A stretch of 64,000 bases of DNA. Origin: Woeseiaceae bacterium. Lineage in GTDB: Bacteria > Pseudomonadota > Gammaproteobacteria > Steroidobacterales > Woeseiaceae. The notes under the pieces were generated by a model that saw only the letters and a program-made list of their open reading frames with translations, was not told where the DNA came from and made no database searches. Positions 51,420-60,900 of this stretch are shown here, piece after piece. A program made the translations under genes and the position numbers. Position 1 is the first letter of the stretch, and the number at the start of each line of letters is the position of its first letter. The stretch spans positions 124,001 to 188,000 of the forward strand of contig JAJFKT010000010.1 in the NCBI GenBank assembly GCA_021773075.1, read 5' to 3'.

Positions 51420-52462
51420 TACGACGCTTCACCCTAATTGCCGCACTTTTCACAAGTGCTATTCCTGCGTATGCAGCGATCTACGATCTGCCGCCGGACG
51501 GTATCGATGTCATCGGCGAAATATCGACGGTGGTCGCTACCTATGACGACACGCTGGTCGATATCGCTCGGCGTCATGGTCTCGGTTATCAGGACATCGT
51601 ACGCGCGAATCCGGATGTAAACGTATGGGTACCGGGTGAGGGTACAGAGATCGTATTGCCGAATCGCTTTGTATTGCCACCGGGACCACGGTCCGGCCTG
51701 GTCCTGAACCTCGCCGAATATCGCATGTACTACTACCCGGAATCGAAAGACGGACAGGTTGCGAAAGTACATACCTATCCGATGAGCATTGGCCGTATGG
51801 ACTGGGAAACTCCGCTGGGGCGTACACAAATCGTCGCTATGGCGAAAAATCCCGCCTGGTATCCACCGCAGTCAGTTCGCGATGAACATGCGGCTGACGG
51901 TGATCCCTTGCCGCGCATCGTCCCGCCGGGACCGGAAAACCCGCTGGGAACCAGAGCGTTGCGACTGGGTCTGCCGGGTTATCTGATACATGGTACGAAT
52001 CGACCAGCTGGTGTAGGTATGCGCGTTTCACACGGCTGTGTGCGTATGTTTCCCGAGGACGTTGAGTTTTTGTTCGACCGCATACAGGTTAAGACGGTTG
52101 TGCGCATTATCAACGTTCCTGTGAAGCTCGGCTGGGAAGGCGAAACACTGGTTGCCGAGGTGCATCGCCTGCTCGAAGAGCCACAGCGATTGCCGGAGGA
52201 AACGGCAGAGCATCTCGAGTCACTGGATGCGGATGTTGAGCTACCGGACGTGGAGTCGCTCAGCAAAGATCCACTGACGCATGTGACTGAACAATTTATT
52301 ACTGCGACTGCGGAGCGGGCGGGCCAACTTGACTGGACTGTTGTTGAGGCATTGGTCGAACGCTCAAATGGTATCCCGGAAGTCGTTGGCATGAGTATCC
52401 AGAGCACCGACGTCAAAGAGGCAGGCATAAAAAACGCCGCGACAAGCGCGGCGTCCGAATAG
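51416..52462 (+). CDS. LysM-like L,D-transpeptidase (YkuD family)
   Basis: The GTG gives 348 residues with a signal peptide (to about 21, IRRFTLIAALFTSAIPAYA). A longer frame within the GST gene is not credible. A LysM-like segment follows (VATYDDTLVDIARRHGLGYQ, then DIVRANPDVNVWVPGEG). The YkuD catalytic domain has the His in LIHGTNRPAG and the nucleophile in RVSHGCVRMFPEDVE. This architecture matches ErfK/YbiS/YcfS enzymes, which attach Lpp to peptidoglycan. An Lpp-like gene ends 20 bp downstream on the other strand, supporting that role. Confidence 0.92.
   Translation: MIRRFTLIAALFTSAIPAYAAIYDLPPDGIDVIGEISTVVATYDDTLVDIARRHGLGYQDIVRANPDVNVWVPGEGTEIVLPNRFVLPPGPRSGLVLNLAEYRMYYYPESKDGQVAKVHTYPMSIGRMDWETPLGRTQIVAMAKNPAWYPPQSVRDEHAADGDPLPRIVPPGPENPLGTRALRLGLPGYLIHGTNRPAGVGMRVSHGCVRMFPEDVEFLFDRIQVKTVVRIINVPVKLGWEGETLVAEVHRLLEEPQRLPEETAEHLESLDADVELPDVESLSKDPLTHVTEQFITATAERAGQLDWTVVEALVERSNGIPEVVGMSIQSTDVKEAGIKNAATSAASE
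52429..52454 (-). terminator. Terminator of the Lpp-like gene, inside the ldt coding end
   Basis: A perfect 8-bp stem (ACGCCGCG at 52434-52441, CGCGGCGT at 52447-52454) with loop ACAAG is followed on the minus strand by six T. It lies within the last codons of the convergent L,D-transpeptidase gene and encodes part of its tail (KNAATSAAS). Confidence 0.8.
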
Positions 52463-52482
52463 ATGTTGTTAAGTAATCTGGA

Positions 52483-52782
52483 TTACTTGGACATCGATTT
52501 CTGGAACATACGTTCCATGCTTTCGCGGTTCGCTTCGCAGCAAGCCTGAGCTTCTGTAGCAGCAGCCAGTGCCTGATCAGCAGTGCTTTGCGCTGCAGCA
52601 GCAGCTTGACCAGCGCGATCAGCAGAAGCACGTGCAGCTTCAGCAGCTGATGCAGCAGCTGCTGCGTCAGCAGCGGCACGGTCAGCCGTAGCTTTTACTT
52701 CGTCAAGGCCAGTGGTTGCGCAACCTGCGGCCATTGCGAGAAGGAGTACGAGTCCGCTTGCTCTGAGTGCGGTCTTTTTCAT
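52483..52782 (-). CDS. Lpp/OprI-like alanine-zipper outer-membrane lipoprotein
   Basis: A 99-residue lipoprotein: signal peptide with lipobox MAAGC (Cys near residue 21), then an Ala-rich heptad segment (ADRAAADAAAAASAAEAARA and onward) expected to form a trimeric coiled coil, and a C-terminal part ending ERMFQKSMSK. The terminal Lys is the residue that L,D-transpeptidases cross-link to peptidoglycan in Lpp. The Cys pair in EAQACCEANRE is unusual for Lpp. Overall closer to OprI than to E. coli Lpp. A strong terminator follows. Confidence 0.85.
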   Translation of the reverse strand: MKKTALRASGLVLLLAMAAGCATTGLDEVKATADRAAADAAAAASAAEAARASADRAGQAAAAAQSTADQALAAATEAQACCEANRESMERMFQKSMSK

Positions 52783-52908
52783 TTGGATAATCCCTTAGAT
52801 AGTTAACTAAAACAGCAGGCGCATTATTTCCCAATCCGGGCGCTGCTGCAATGAAAATACTTGTTTTTATTATCATTTGTCGGTTTCAGGCGACAGATTC
52901 TGCCGCAA

Positions 52909-53715
52909 TCAGTCCGTATTGGCCAAGCCGGTGATTTTCCTGGGCATTGTGTTTAATGCCTGCATCATCGAGAAGTTGTATCCAGGCCCTTCATCAAGCA
53001 GTAACGAGATAGGTAAATAGCGGATTTTCTTAGCGTTTTGACTTAGTTCAGGCAAGGTTGCATCTTTGATTTGCCACCCGGAATCGCCGAAGATTTCAAC
53101 CCATGCATGCCCGAATGCGAATGATTCTGATTCCATGTCAATAATCAAAGTACCGATCACGACGCGTGCGAAATAATTATTCGCACGCGCCATCGCGGCC
53201 AGCAAAACGGCATGTTCAGTGCAATCTCCTTCGCCACTCGACGCTACCCTTGAGGCAAAATCGAAGGCGCGGGAATAAGATTTCTCGTTGATGTGTTCGA
53301 AAACATAGGAAACGATTTCATCCGGCTGCGGGGCGCGAGTGTGTTTTGACTGAAGATCGTCATTAAGTTTTTGCACAGATGCTTCATCAAAGTCGATAAC
53401 GAATGAACTATTCTTGTGCAGCTCATTCGGTTGTTCCGCATAGGTTGGTTTGCCAGCGAAAACGACACTGACAGTTTTGTCATCAAATGCGGTGACTTCA
53501 ATCCCATTTACTCCACCCAGCGCGAGTGCCGCTGATTTCGGGTCAGTGACGTGGAGGACTGAGCGGACCGATTCACCCAATATGGCGGGCGTAGCGCTGA
53601 CACGCTCTATTGTAATTGTTGCGAGGTAAGGTATGTCATCATTCGCAATCGCAAACGTGGACAGCGCGAGTATCCCGGCACTCAGCAATGTGCGAATGAC
53701 GGGGCGATAGCTCAT
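52909..53715 (-). CDS. Transglutaminase-like (cysteine protease fold) exported protein
   Basis: The ATG chosen (268 residues) overlaps the upstream stop as ATGA and gives a signal peptide (VIRTLLSAGILALSTFAIA). The catalytic triad of the transglutaminase fold is visible: Cys in SSGEGDCTEHAVLLAAMARA, His in FAFGHAWVEIF and Asp in WQIKDATLPEL. Such periplasmic proteins can be peptidases or amidases; the substrate is unknown. It is coupled to the 413-residue gene upstream, so the two may act together. Confidence 0.82.
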   Translation of the reverse strand: MSYRPVIRTLLSAGILALSTFAIANDDIPYLATITIERVSATPAILGESVRSVLHVTDPKSAALALGGVNGIEVTAFDDKTVSVVFAGKPTYAEQPNELHKNSSFVIDFDEASVQKLNDDLQSKHTRAPQPDEIVSYVFEHINEKSYSRAFDFASRVASSGEGDCTEHAVLLAAMARANNYFARVVIGTLIIDMESESFAFGHAWVEIFGDSGWQIKDATLPELSQNAKKIRYLPISLLLDEGPGYNFSMMQALNTMPRKITGLANTD

Positions 53716-54953
53716 TCCCAAATCGAACCCTTCGACCACACTCGTTCGATGTTAATTGTTATCGGACCGGCTGCTACCTCCCCGGTGACCATATGGCCGA
53801 ATTCGTCGAATTGTCCCGAAATTTGCATGGGCCCGAGAACAATGATTGCCTGGTTCTCGGTGGTATCGACGCGGGTGATACTGGCTTCGAGAAAGCGTGT
53901 CGGGTCCGCGTTCGGTATCCAGATGTTTAAGTCAGCAGACTGCTTTTCTTCGGCAAACAGGTCACGTGCCAGTGCAACCATGCCACGGTCTGTGATTGGC
54001 AGTAGCGCACCATCGATCTCTGTTTCGACCTGTTTTCCCTGCAGGGTTCCGCTGGATACCCAGTTATCGTCCTCATTGCGCTGCAAATTGAGGTTGTTTG
54101 TTATTTCCCCGTTTTCAACGTCCACCTGCACCGAACTGATAAGCGCAAGATCCGGTGTGGAATAGCTAATCGACACCGAGTCGTTGAACATCAGTGAGTT
54201 TGCGGAAGCGGGCACGAGCATCGACTCAACTGAATAGGCTTCTGTGTCACCGTCTTCGTCGTAGGTATAGCTCATATAGGCAACGCCCGTACCCAGCCCG
54301 TTAATGTCCAAAGTGGCAATTTCTTCATAGTAGGGTTGAGCGCCACTTTCCTCGTACTCGATGTTGGCGACAAACGCTTCAAACGCCGTTGCAAAAGTTT
54401 CACGATAACCGATGGCGTTGTGTGTACAGGCAAAGGCCATATCACCTTTTACTGCGACGCGAACTTTGGTAAATGCAACCAGTGTTTGTGTTTCGCCAGT
54501 GACGGTGTAAATCCACTCCAGTGCCAGGTAGGGAGTCCCGTTTGTTGCACCGGCATCGACATGGAAAATATTGCGATTAGCAACGCTGCCGTAGGCGTCC
54601 TCCATGGCCCCAATATTGTTCTCTGCGAGTATATTGGTCAGAGATGACGGATCGAGGCTGGTGGTGTAGACGTAACACTCCAACGGAGATTCAGCTTTGA
54701 TATCGCTGACAAAGTACCAGCCGTCCTCAATTGCCTGAGGAGCATCGGGTTTGCCAGGCATCTTGATGCGAATCGTGTCGTCCGGCATTTTGACATCGCG
54801 TAGTTTTTGTTTCCGTTTTTCTTGCTGCATCGATTTCGAAACCCAGTCAGGCCAGCCCTCGAGGCTCATCGTGTATTCAGCTCGAACGTCTTCTGTCAGT
54901 AGTGCTGTTGCCGCTATGGTAATGAATAGTGACAATTTAAAGCGATGCTGCAT
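53712..54953 (-). CDS. Exported protein of unknown function
   Basis: A 413-residue protein with a signal peptide (FKLSLFITIAATALLTEDVRA). The mature part starts with a charged segment (KSMQQEKRKQKLRDVKMP) and is otherwise beta-rich and acidic, with a central Tyr/Asp/Glu-rich stretch (YMSYTYDEDGDTEAY) and a single Cys pair far apart (ECYVYTT, FACTHNA). I do not recognise a domain. It is translationally coupled to the transglutaminase-like gene and could be its substrate, inhibitor or partner. Confidence 0.75.
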   Translation of the reverse strand: MQHRFKLSLFITIAATALLTEDVRAEYTMSLEGWPDWVSKSMQQEKRKQKLRDVKMPDDTIRIKMPGKPDAPQAIEDGWYFVSDIKAESPLECYVYTTSLDPSSLTNILAENNIGAMEDAYGSVANRNIFHVDAGATNGTPYLALEWIYTVTGETQTLVAFTKVRVAVKGDMAFACTHNAIGYRETFATAFEAFVANIEYEESGAQPYYEEIATLDINGLGTGVAYMSYTYDEDGDTEAYSVESMLVPASANSLMFNDSVSISYSTPDLALISSVQVDVENGEITNNLNLQRNEDDNWVSSGTLQGKQVETEIDGALLPITDRGMVALARDLFAEEKQSADLNIWIPNADPTRFLEASITRVDTTENQAIIVLGPMQISGQFDEFGHMVTGEVAAGPITINIERVWSKGSIWE

Positions 54954-55026
54954 GTATCTCTCCCGGAAATTTGCGTTCAGTAAAGAGGATTAGCGCCGAA
55001 TTTGCAAAGAGCCTGTGCCGGGAAGC

Positions 55027-55054
55027 TTGCACTGCTCAGAGTACTGTATATAAT
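55027..55054 (+). promoter_or_regulatory. lexA promoter
   Basis: A -35 element TTGCAC (55027-55032) and a -10 element TATAAT (55049-55054) are separated by 16 bp. The -10 lies within the first SOS box, as expected for LexA autorepression. Confidence 0.7.
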
Positions 55055-55061
55055 CCCAGCA
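55042..55061 (+). promoter_or_regulatory. LexA-binding site (SOS box 1)
   Basis: The core CTGTATATAATCCCAG (55044-55059) fits CTG-N10-CAG and overlaps the lexA -10 element. Confidence 0.85.
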
Positions 55062-55081
55062 TACTGTGAATACATACAGGA
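55062..55081 (+). promoter_or_regulatory. LexA-binding site (SOS box 2)
   Basis: The core CTGTGAATACATACAG (55064-55079) fits CTGT-N8-ACAG exactly. It is 20 bp from box 1, two helical turns, on the same DNA face, and just before the lexA start. Confidence 0.9.
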
Positions 55082-55090
55082 ACTGCTCAA

Positions 55091-55708
55091 ATGCGCGAAC
55101 TAACCCCACGACAAAAGCAAATTCTCGAATTAATTCAAGACTTTATCTATGAAACCGGCATGCCTCCGACGCGTGCTGAAATCGCTGCTGAGCTGGGCTT
55201 CAAGTCCGCGAATGCAGCAGAGGAGCACCTCCGGGCATTGCAGAAAAAAGGGGTGCTGGACCTGATCCCCGGCGCCTCGCGTGGCATTCAGCTGAAAGAT
55301 TCTCTGCGAGATCAAATGGGCTTACCGCTGGTAGGTCGGGTTGCTGCCGGTAGTCCCATTCTCGCCGAGGAACATATCGAGACGCATTACAGGATAGATC
55401 CGCAACTTTTTAATCCAAAGCCGCACTACCTGTTGCGCGTACAAGGCATGAGTATGAAAAATGCCGGCATACTCGATGGCGATCTGGTTGCAGTGCACCG
55501 CACACCCGAGGTTCGCAGTCGACAGATTATTGTCGCGCGTCTTGAAGATGAAGTGACTGTTAAACGCTATAGCCAAACCGGTTCAATGGTATCGCTATCG
55601 CCCGAAAACGAGGACTTCGAACCCATCGAAGTGGATCTTCGCGAACAGTCGCTCGTGATTGAGGGTGTTGTTGTCGGCGTTATTCGTGATGGTTTGCTGC
55701 TGCACTAG
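55091..55708 (+). CDS. lexA: SOS repressor LexA
   Basis: Represses DNA-damage genes and cleaves itself when RecA is activated. The 205-residue protein has the winged-helix DNA-binding domain ([37 protein letters not shown]), the cleavage site AG in [10 protein letters not shown], the catalytic Ser in [11 protein letters not shown] and the Lys in EVTVKRYS. The ATG follows two SOS boxes. It heads an operon-like run with imuA, imuB and dnaE2. Confidence 0.97.
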   Translation: MRELTPRQKQILELIQDFIYETGMPPTRAEIAAELGFKSANAAEEHLRALQKKGVLDLIPGASRGIQLKDSLRDQMGLPLVGRVAAGSPILAEEHIETHYRIDPQLFNPKPHYLLRVQGMSMKNAGILDGDLVAVHRTPEVRSRQIIVARLEDEVTVKRYSQTGSMVSLSPENEDFEPIEVDLREQSLVIEGVVVGVIRDGLLLH

Positions 55709-55721
55709 ATGAGTCCTAAGA

Positions 55722-56360
55722 GTGAGTTTGGAGAAGTTACTCGAGAATCCGCGAGTCTGGCGGGGCAGCAGCCAGATCGACACTCGGGCTGGACTTGCCA
55801 GTGGCTACCCAAAACTTGACCGTTGCCTGCCTGGAGGCGGCTGGCCGCTTGAGGCACTCACTGAGATTCTGACCGGGCAATACGGTATTGGTGAACTGCG
55901 TTTATTGATGCCAGCGCTGGCAGAGCTCAGCAAAGAAGAATCACAATATGGTGAGCGTGGCGAATATGCCGAACCCGGCTGGATCGCCTGGATAGCTCCC
56001 CCGTTTCAACCTTATGCGCCTGCGTTACAGCAATGCGGCATCGATTTGTCGCGTGTCCTTATTGTTCGGCCCAAGGATGACAGTGAGTTGTTGTGGTCGG
56101 CCGAGCAAGCCTTATCGTCGGGGACATGCGCTGCCGTATTATTGTGGCCAAGCACGCTCGATGATCAGGCCAGCCGACGTTTACAGCTGGCAGCCGAGAA
56201 AGGTCACAGCTGGGCAATTGCATTTCGCCCATTGAGCGCGCGCCAGCAAGCTTCTGCAGCCGCGCTGCGTTTGGAACTACAGCCCACAGAGCAAGGTACC
56301 CGTGTTCATATTCTCAAAAGTCGTGGTGGTCGTCCGACCATACTAGACAGTCTGCTTTAG
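55722..56360 (+). CDS. imuA: Translesion synthesis accessory protein ImuA
   Basis: A 212-residue RecA-like protein that works with ImuB and DnaE2 in damage-induced mutagenesis. It starts at GTG, 13 bp after lexA. It shows RAGLASGYPKLDRCLPGGGWP and LTEILTGQYGIGELRLLMPAL; where RecA has a Walker A lysine this protein reads GQYGIGELR, so ATP binding by a normal P-loop is unlikely. The assignment rests on these motifs and on the cassette order. Confidence 0.9.
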   Translation: MSLEKLLENPRVWRGSSQIDTRAGLASGYPKLDRCLPGGGWPLEALTEILTGQYGIGELRLLMPALAELSKEESQYGERGEYAEPGWIAWIAPPFQPYAPALQQCGIDLSRVLIVRPKDDSELLWSAEQALSSGTCAAVLLWPSTLDDQASRRLQLAAEKGHSWAIAFRPLSARQQASAAALRLELQPTEQGTRVHILKSRGGRPTILDSLL

Positions 56361-56362
56361 GC

Positions 56363-57976
56363 ATGGCACGGGCATGGAAATCCCCCGTCGTAGCGCGGGA
56401 CACCACCCCGACTCCCTCTGCAGGGCAGCAGGATTTACCCTTTATAGAACCAGCACCGCTGGCAAAGTCCTTAGCACCCTCACCCGCGTCGCTGACGCCT
56501 ACAGCCGTACGCCGGCTGTGGTTTTGTATCTACTTGCCCAACTTGCCACTGGAAGCTTGTCGGTCTTCTGATGATGCGCTGGCTATCGTCGAAGAGCAGC
56601 ACGGTATTCATCGCGTGCTGCAGGCCGACCCCAAGGCTTTGGCAGCCGGGGTTATGCCAGGTCAGTCAGCGAATGCAGCACTCGCATTGTTGCCAGCGCT
56701 GCAGCTACAAGAGCGCAGCAGGGTGCGAGAGCAGCAGGTACTCGAGCGGCTTGCTACCTGGCTGGAGCAGTTTTCTTCGTTTGTAAATATAGCGGCTAAA
56801 GATGTTTTGTTGCTGGAAATCGCGGGCAGCCTGCGACTCTTTGGTGGTCTTCCCAGCCTGCGAAAAAAGGTTTCGAAAGGATTGCAGAAGCAGGGGTTTT
56901 CTGCGGCGATGTCGATTGCGCCGACACCGCTGGCTGCAACATGGCTGGCACGGGCGGGCCGACGTTCCTGTATTCGGGCCGAAGAAAATCTTGGACCTGC
57001 ACTGCGTCAATTACCGCTTACCTGCCTGAACTGGCCGTTAGGACAGCGTGACGCTCTGGCAGGTATGGGTATCACCAATATTGGTGATTGTCTGCGTTTA
57101 CCACGCGAAGGTTTTACCCGGCGCTTTGGTGCGGAACGTTTGCTGGAACTTGATCGTGCTCTCGGGCATTTGCCGGATCCACGTGATTCGTGGCGTGCTC
57201 CGGAACGCTTTTGTGCCGACTATGAAATGACCGAAGAACAGTCCGATTGCGAATTATTACTGCACATCTGTCATGAGTTGCTGTTTTCTCATGAACAGTT
57301 TTTGTTGGCACGTCAGCTGGGTACGCAACGATTGTGTTTCAGTTTTTTTCATCTCAAAAGTGCGGCGACAGAGTTGCAACTAGGAGCCGCAATCGCTGAT
57401 CGCTCTCAGGAACGCTGGTTTGATCTTCTAAAGATTCGTTTCGAAAGCTTGCGTCTTCCGGAGCCGGTCATTGCTGTTCGTTTGCGCAGTGGTTTGTCAC
57501 AGCCATTGCAGGTCGAAACGGCAGGCCTTTGCTTTCATGCGAAGGGCGGCAAGCAAAGGCGGCGGCATGAAATAGCACAGCTTGCAGAACGTCTTGTTGC
57601 CCGTATCGGTGAGCAGTCTGTAAATGCCATGAACATAGTGGCTGAACACCGTCCCGAGTATGCATGGAGCACACAAGCGCTCTTGTCGGATTGGTCGGCA
57701 AGCAGTTTAACAACGCGAGATACCGTCATGCGTCCATTGTGGATGTTGCCTGCGCCGGCCCTGTTGTCGGCAGACGGTGCTTATCCCTTGTACAAAGGAT
57801 CGCTGCTAACGCTACTGGATGGACCCGAGCGGCTTGAAACAGGGTGGTGGGACGGTCAGGGAGTCTCCCGTGATTACTATAGGGCGACCGACAGGGACGG
57901 TATGCGTTTATGGGTGTTTCGTAACCGACAACAACAAACATTGCCAAACTGGTATTTGCACGGCATTTTCGGATGA
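56363..57976 (+). CDS. imuB: Y-family polymerase-like protein ImuB
   Basis: A 537-residue protein of the Y-family fold that lacks the catalytic acidic residues: where active polymerases have a D-x-D segment it reads CIYLPNLPLEACRS. It keeps the helix-hairpin region (GITNIGDCLRLPREGFTRRFG) and a C-terminal extension used for contacts with the clamp, ImuA and DnaE2. It starts 3 bp after imuA and overlaps dnaE2 as ATGA. It acts as a non-catalytic hub of the mutasome. Confidence 0.93.
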   Translation: MARAWKSPVVARDTTPTPSAGQQDLPFIEPAPLAKSLAPSPASLTPTAVRRLWFCIYLPNLPLEACRSSDDALAIVEEQHGIHRVLQADPKALAAGVMPGQSANAALALLPALQLQERSRVREQQVLERLATWLEQFSSFVNIAAKDVLLLEIAGSLRLFGGLPSLRKKVSKGLQKQGFSAAMSIAPTPLAATWLARAGRRSCIRAEENLGPALRQLPLTCLNWPLGQRDALAGMGITNIGDCLRLPREGFTRRFGAERLLELDRALGHLPDPRDSWRAPERFCADYEMTEEQSDCELLLHICHELLFSHEQFLLARQLGTQRLCFSFFHLKSAATELQLGAAIADRSQERWFDLLKIRFESLRLPEPVIAVRLRSGLSQPLQVETAGLCFHAKGGKQRRRHEIAQLAERLVARIGEQSVNAMNIVAEHRPEYAWSTQALLSDWSASSLTTRDTVMRPLWMLPAPALLSADGAYPLYKGSLLTLLDGPERLETGWWDGQGVSRDYYRATDRDGMRLWVFRNRQQQTLPNWYLHGIFG

Positions 57977-60900
57977 GCGCTCGGTACGCTGAGTTACACG
58001 CGCTGAGCAATTTCACGTTTCTGCGCGGTGCCTCCCACCCTGAAGAACTTGTAAAGACGGCCGCAGAACTCGGCTATGAAGCACTTGCTATCACTGACGA
58101 ATGTTCGATGTCCGGCATCGTGCGTGCACATGCAGCAGCGAAGGAAGCCGGACTTAAAAAACTCATTATCGGTTCTGAGCTGCGTTTGCGCAGTGGCCGA
58201 AAGCTCGTGGTATTAGCTCAGAACATCGGCGGTTACGCTGCATTGTGCCGTTTGATATCCAATGCCCGCCGCGCAGCTGCGAAGGGCAGCTATGAACTAA
58301 CACGACTCGACTTCGAAGACGGCTTGCCGGGGTGCCTCGTGTTGTGGGTTCCGGATACAGACTTGTCGCTCGATGTGGAGGATCACTGGATACGGGAAAC
58401 GTTTCGGGGCCGCCTCTGGATTGCTGTTGAGCTAATGGCTGACGGGCGCCAACGTGAACAACTTGCAAAACTTCAAGAAGAGGGTCGACGCCTGAAATTG
58501 CCGCTGGTTGCCAGCGGTGATGTGCATATGCATATCCGTGGGCGTCGCATATTGCAGGATGCGGTAACCGCCATTCGCGCTGGCGTGACTATCGACAATG
58601 CCGGCTTCGCGTTGTACTCCAACGGCGAACGGCATCTGCGCTCGCACGTCGTGCTCGAGCACGTCTATCCTGCCGAATTGCTGCAGGAATCGGTTCGCAT
58701 TGCCGAGCGTATTCACTTTTCACTGGATGAACTGCGTTACGAATATCCCGACGAGTTGGTACCGACTGGAGAAACCTCAGGCAGCTATTTAAGAAAACTG
58801 ACTGAGGCGGGTATGAAGCGGCGTTGGCCAAAGGCTACGCCGGACAAAGTGCGGAGCCTTGTGGAGCATGAGCTGACGCTGATTGCAGAACTCGAATACG
58901 AATCCTACTTCCTGACGGTAGAAGACATCGTGGCATTCGCGCGCTCCAAAAATATTCTTTGTCAGGGAAGAGGTTCAGCGGCAAATTCAGCCGTGTGTTT
59001 TTGTCTCGGAATTACGGAGGTGGATCCAGGGCGGATGGAGGTTCTGGTCGAGCGTTTTATTTCGAAAGAACGTAACGAGCCGCCTGATATTGACGTTGAT
59101 TTCGAACATGAGCGTCGCGAAGAGGTGATTCAGTACATCTACAGCAAGTACGGCCGTGAACGTGCGGCACTTGCGGCGACAGTCATTACCTACCGACCAC
59201 GAAGTGCTCTGCGCGATGTTGGCAAAGTGTTGGGGTTGAGTGATCTGCAGATTAGTCGCCTCGCACGCTCAATGCAGTGGTGGGATGGCCGCAAGGTCGA
59301 TGACAGCCGCATCCTTGAGGCCGGGCTGGACCCTGATAGCCCGATTATCAAACGTCTCTTGTATCTGGTTCGGGAAATCATGGGCTTTCCCCGACACCTT
59401 TCGCAGCATGTTGGCGGCTTCGTTATTTCTGATGCGCCGTTGTACGAACTGGTTCCGATTGAAAATGCGGCGATGCCGGATCGCACGGTGATCCAGTGGG
59501 AGAAAAACGATCTTGAGGATCTCGGTCTCCTGAAGGTCGATGTTTTGGGCCTCGGCATGCTGACGGCGATTCGACGCAGCTTTGATTTGGTTCGTGATTT
59601 TGATGGCCGCGATTACACGCTGGCGACCGTTCCCGCAGAGGACCCGCTCGTATACGACATGATTTGCGATGGCGACACGATGGGCGTATTTCAAATCGAG
59701 TCACGAGCGCAGATGGCGATGTTGCCAAGGCTAAAACCACGCTGTTACTACGACCTGGTTATTGAGGTTGCCATCATTCGTCCCGGCCCGATTCAGGGTG
59801 ACATGGTGCACCCTTATTTGCGACGCAGAAATGGTGAGGAGGCAGTCGACTATCCGAGTGCAGAGGTGCAGGGAGTATTGCAACGCACTCTGGGTGTGCC
59901 GATCTTTCAGGAACAGGTTATGCAGCTCGCTGTTGTTGCCGCCGGTTTCACACCCGGTGAGGCGGATCGCCTGTGGCGTGCAATGGCAGCCTGGAAACGG
60001 CGTGGTGGACTGGGACCGTTCGAAGACAAATTAATTAATGGTATGCGCGAGCGCGGCTACGACGAAGGGTTTGCACGGCAGATCTTTCGCCAGATTGAAG
60101 GTTTTGGTGAGTACGGTTTTCCAGAGTCGCACTCTGCCAGTTTCGCGTTACTCGTTTATGTGTCGTGCTGGTTAAAGCGGCACACACCTGCGGCCTTTAC
60201 CTGTGCGTTGCTGAATAGCCAGCCGATGGGTTTCTACTCGGCTTCACAACTTGTGCAGGACGTTCGACGTCATGGTGTTGAGGTGCGCGCCGTGGATATT
60301 AATGATAGTGAATGGGACTGTTCGCTTGAAAGAGATGAAGAGAGCGCCGCCGTGTTGCGGCTCGGTCTTCGCATGGTAAAAGGGCTCTCAGAAGAGGCTG
60401 GGCAACGAATAGTCGCAGAGCGTGAGAATGGCGCGTATATACAAGTGCAAAGCCTGCTTGAGAGGGCACATCTTGATCGTCGTGAATTGGGATTGCTCGC
60501 GACATCGGGAACCTTACGGGCGCTGTCGGGGGACAGACACAAGGCGCGTTGGGCAGTTGCCGGCGCTGAGAAGCCATTGCCCTTGTTTCGATCCATGGAT
60601 CGCTACGAACCAACACCGCTTCTGAAAAAACCGACGGAAGGCCAGAACATCGTGGCCGACTATCAAAGTACTGGCTTAACGCTGGAACGACATCCGATGT
60701 GCTTGCTGCGACGACACCTCGATCGTTATCACTATGCCGCGGCGGGACATTTGCCCGCTATGAACACGGGTCAGTACGTTAATGTGGCAGGGCTTGTGAT
60801 CACCAAGCAACGACCAGGAACAGCAAGCGGCGTCACGTTTGTGACACTTGAGGATGAAACCGGGCAAATTAACCTGATTGTCTGGAAAAAGATCGCAGAG

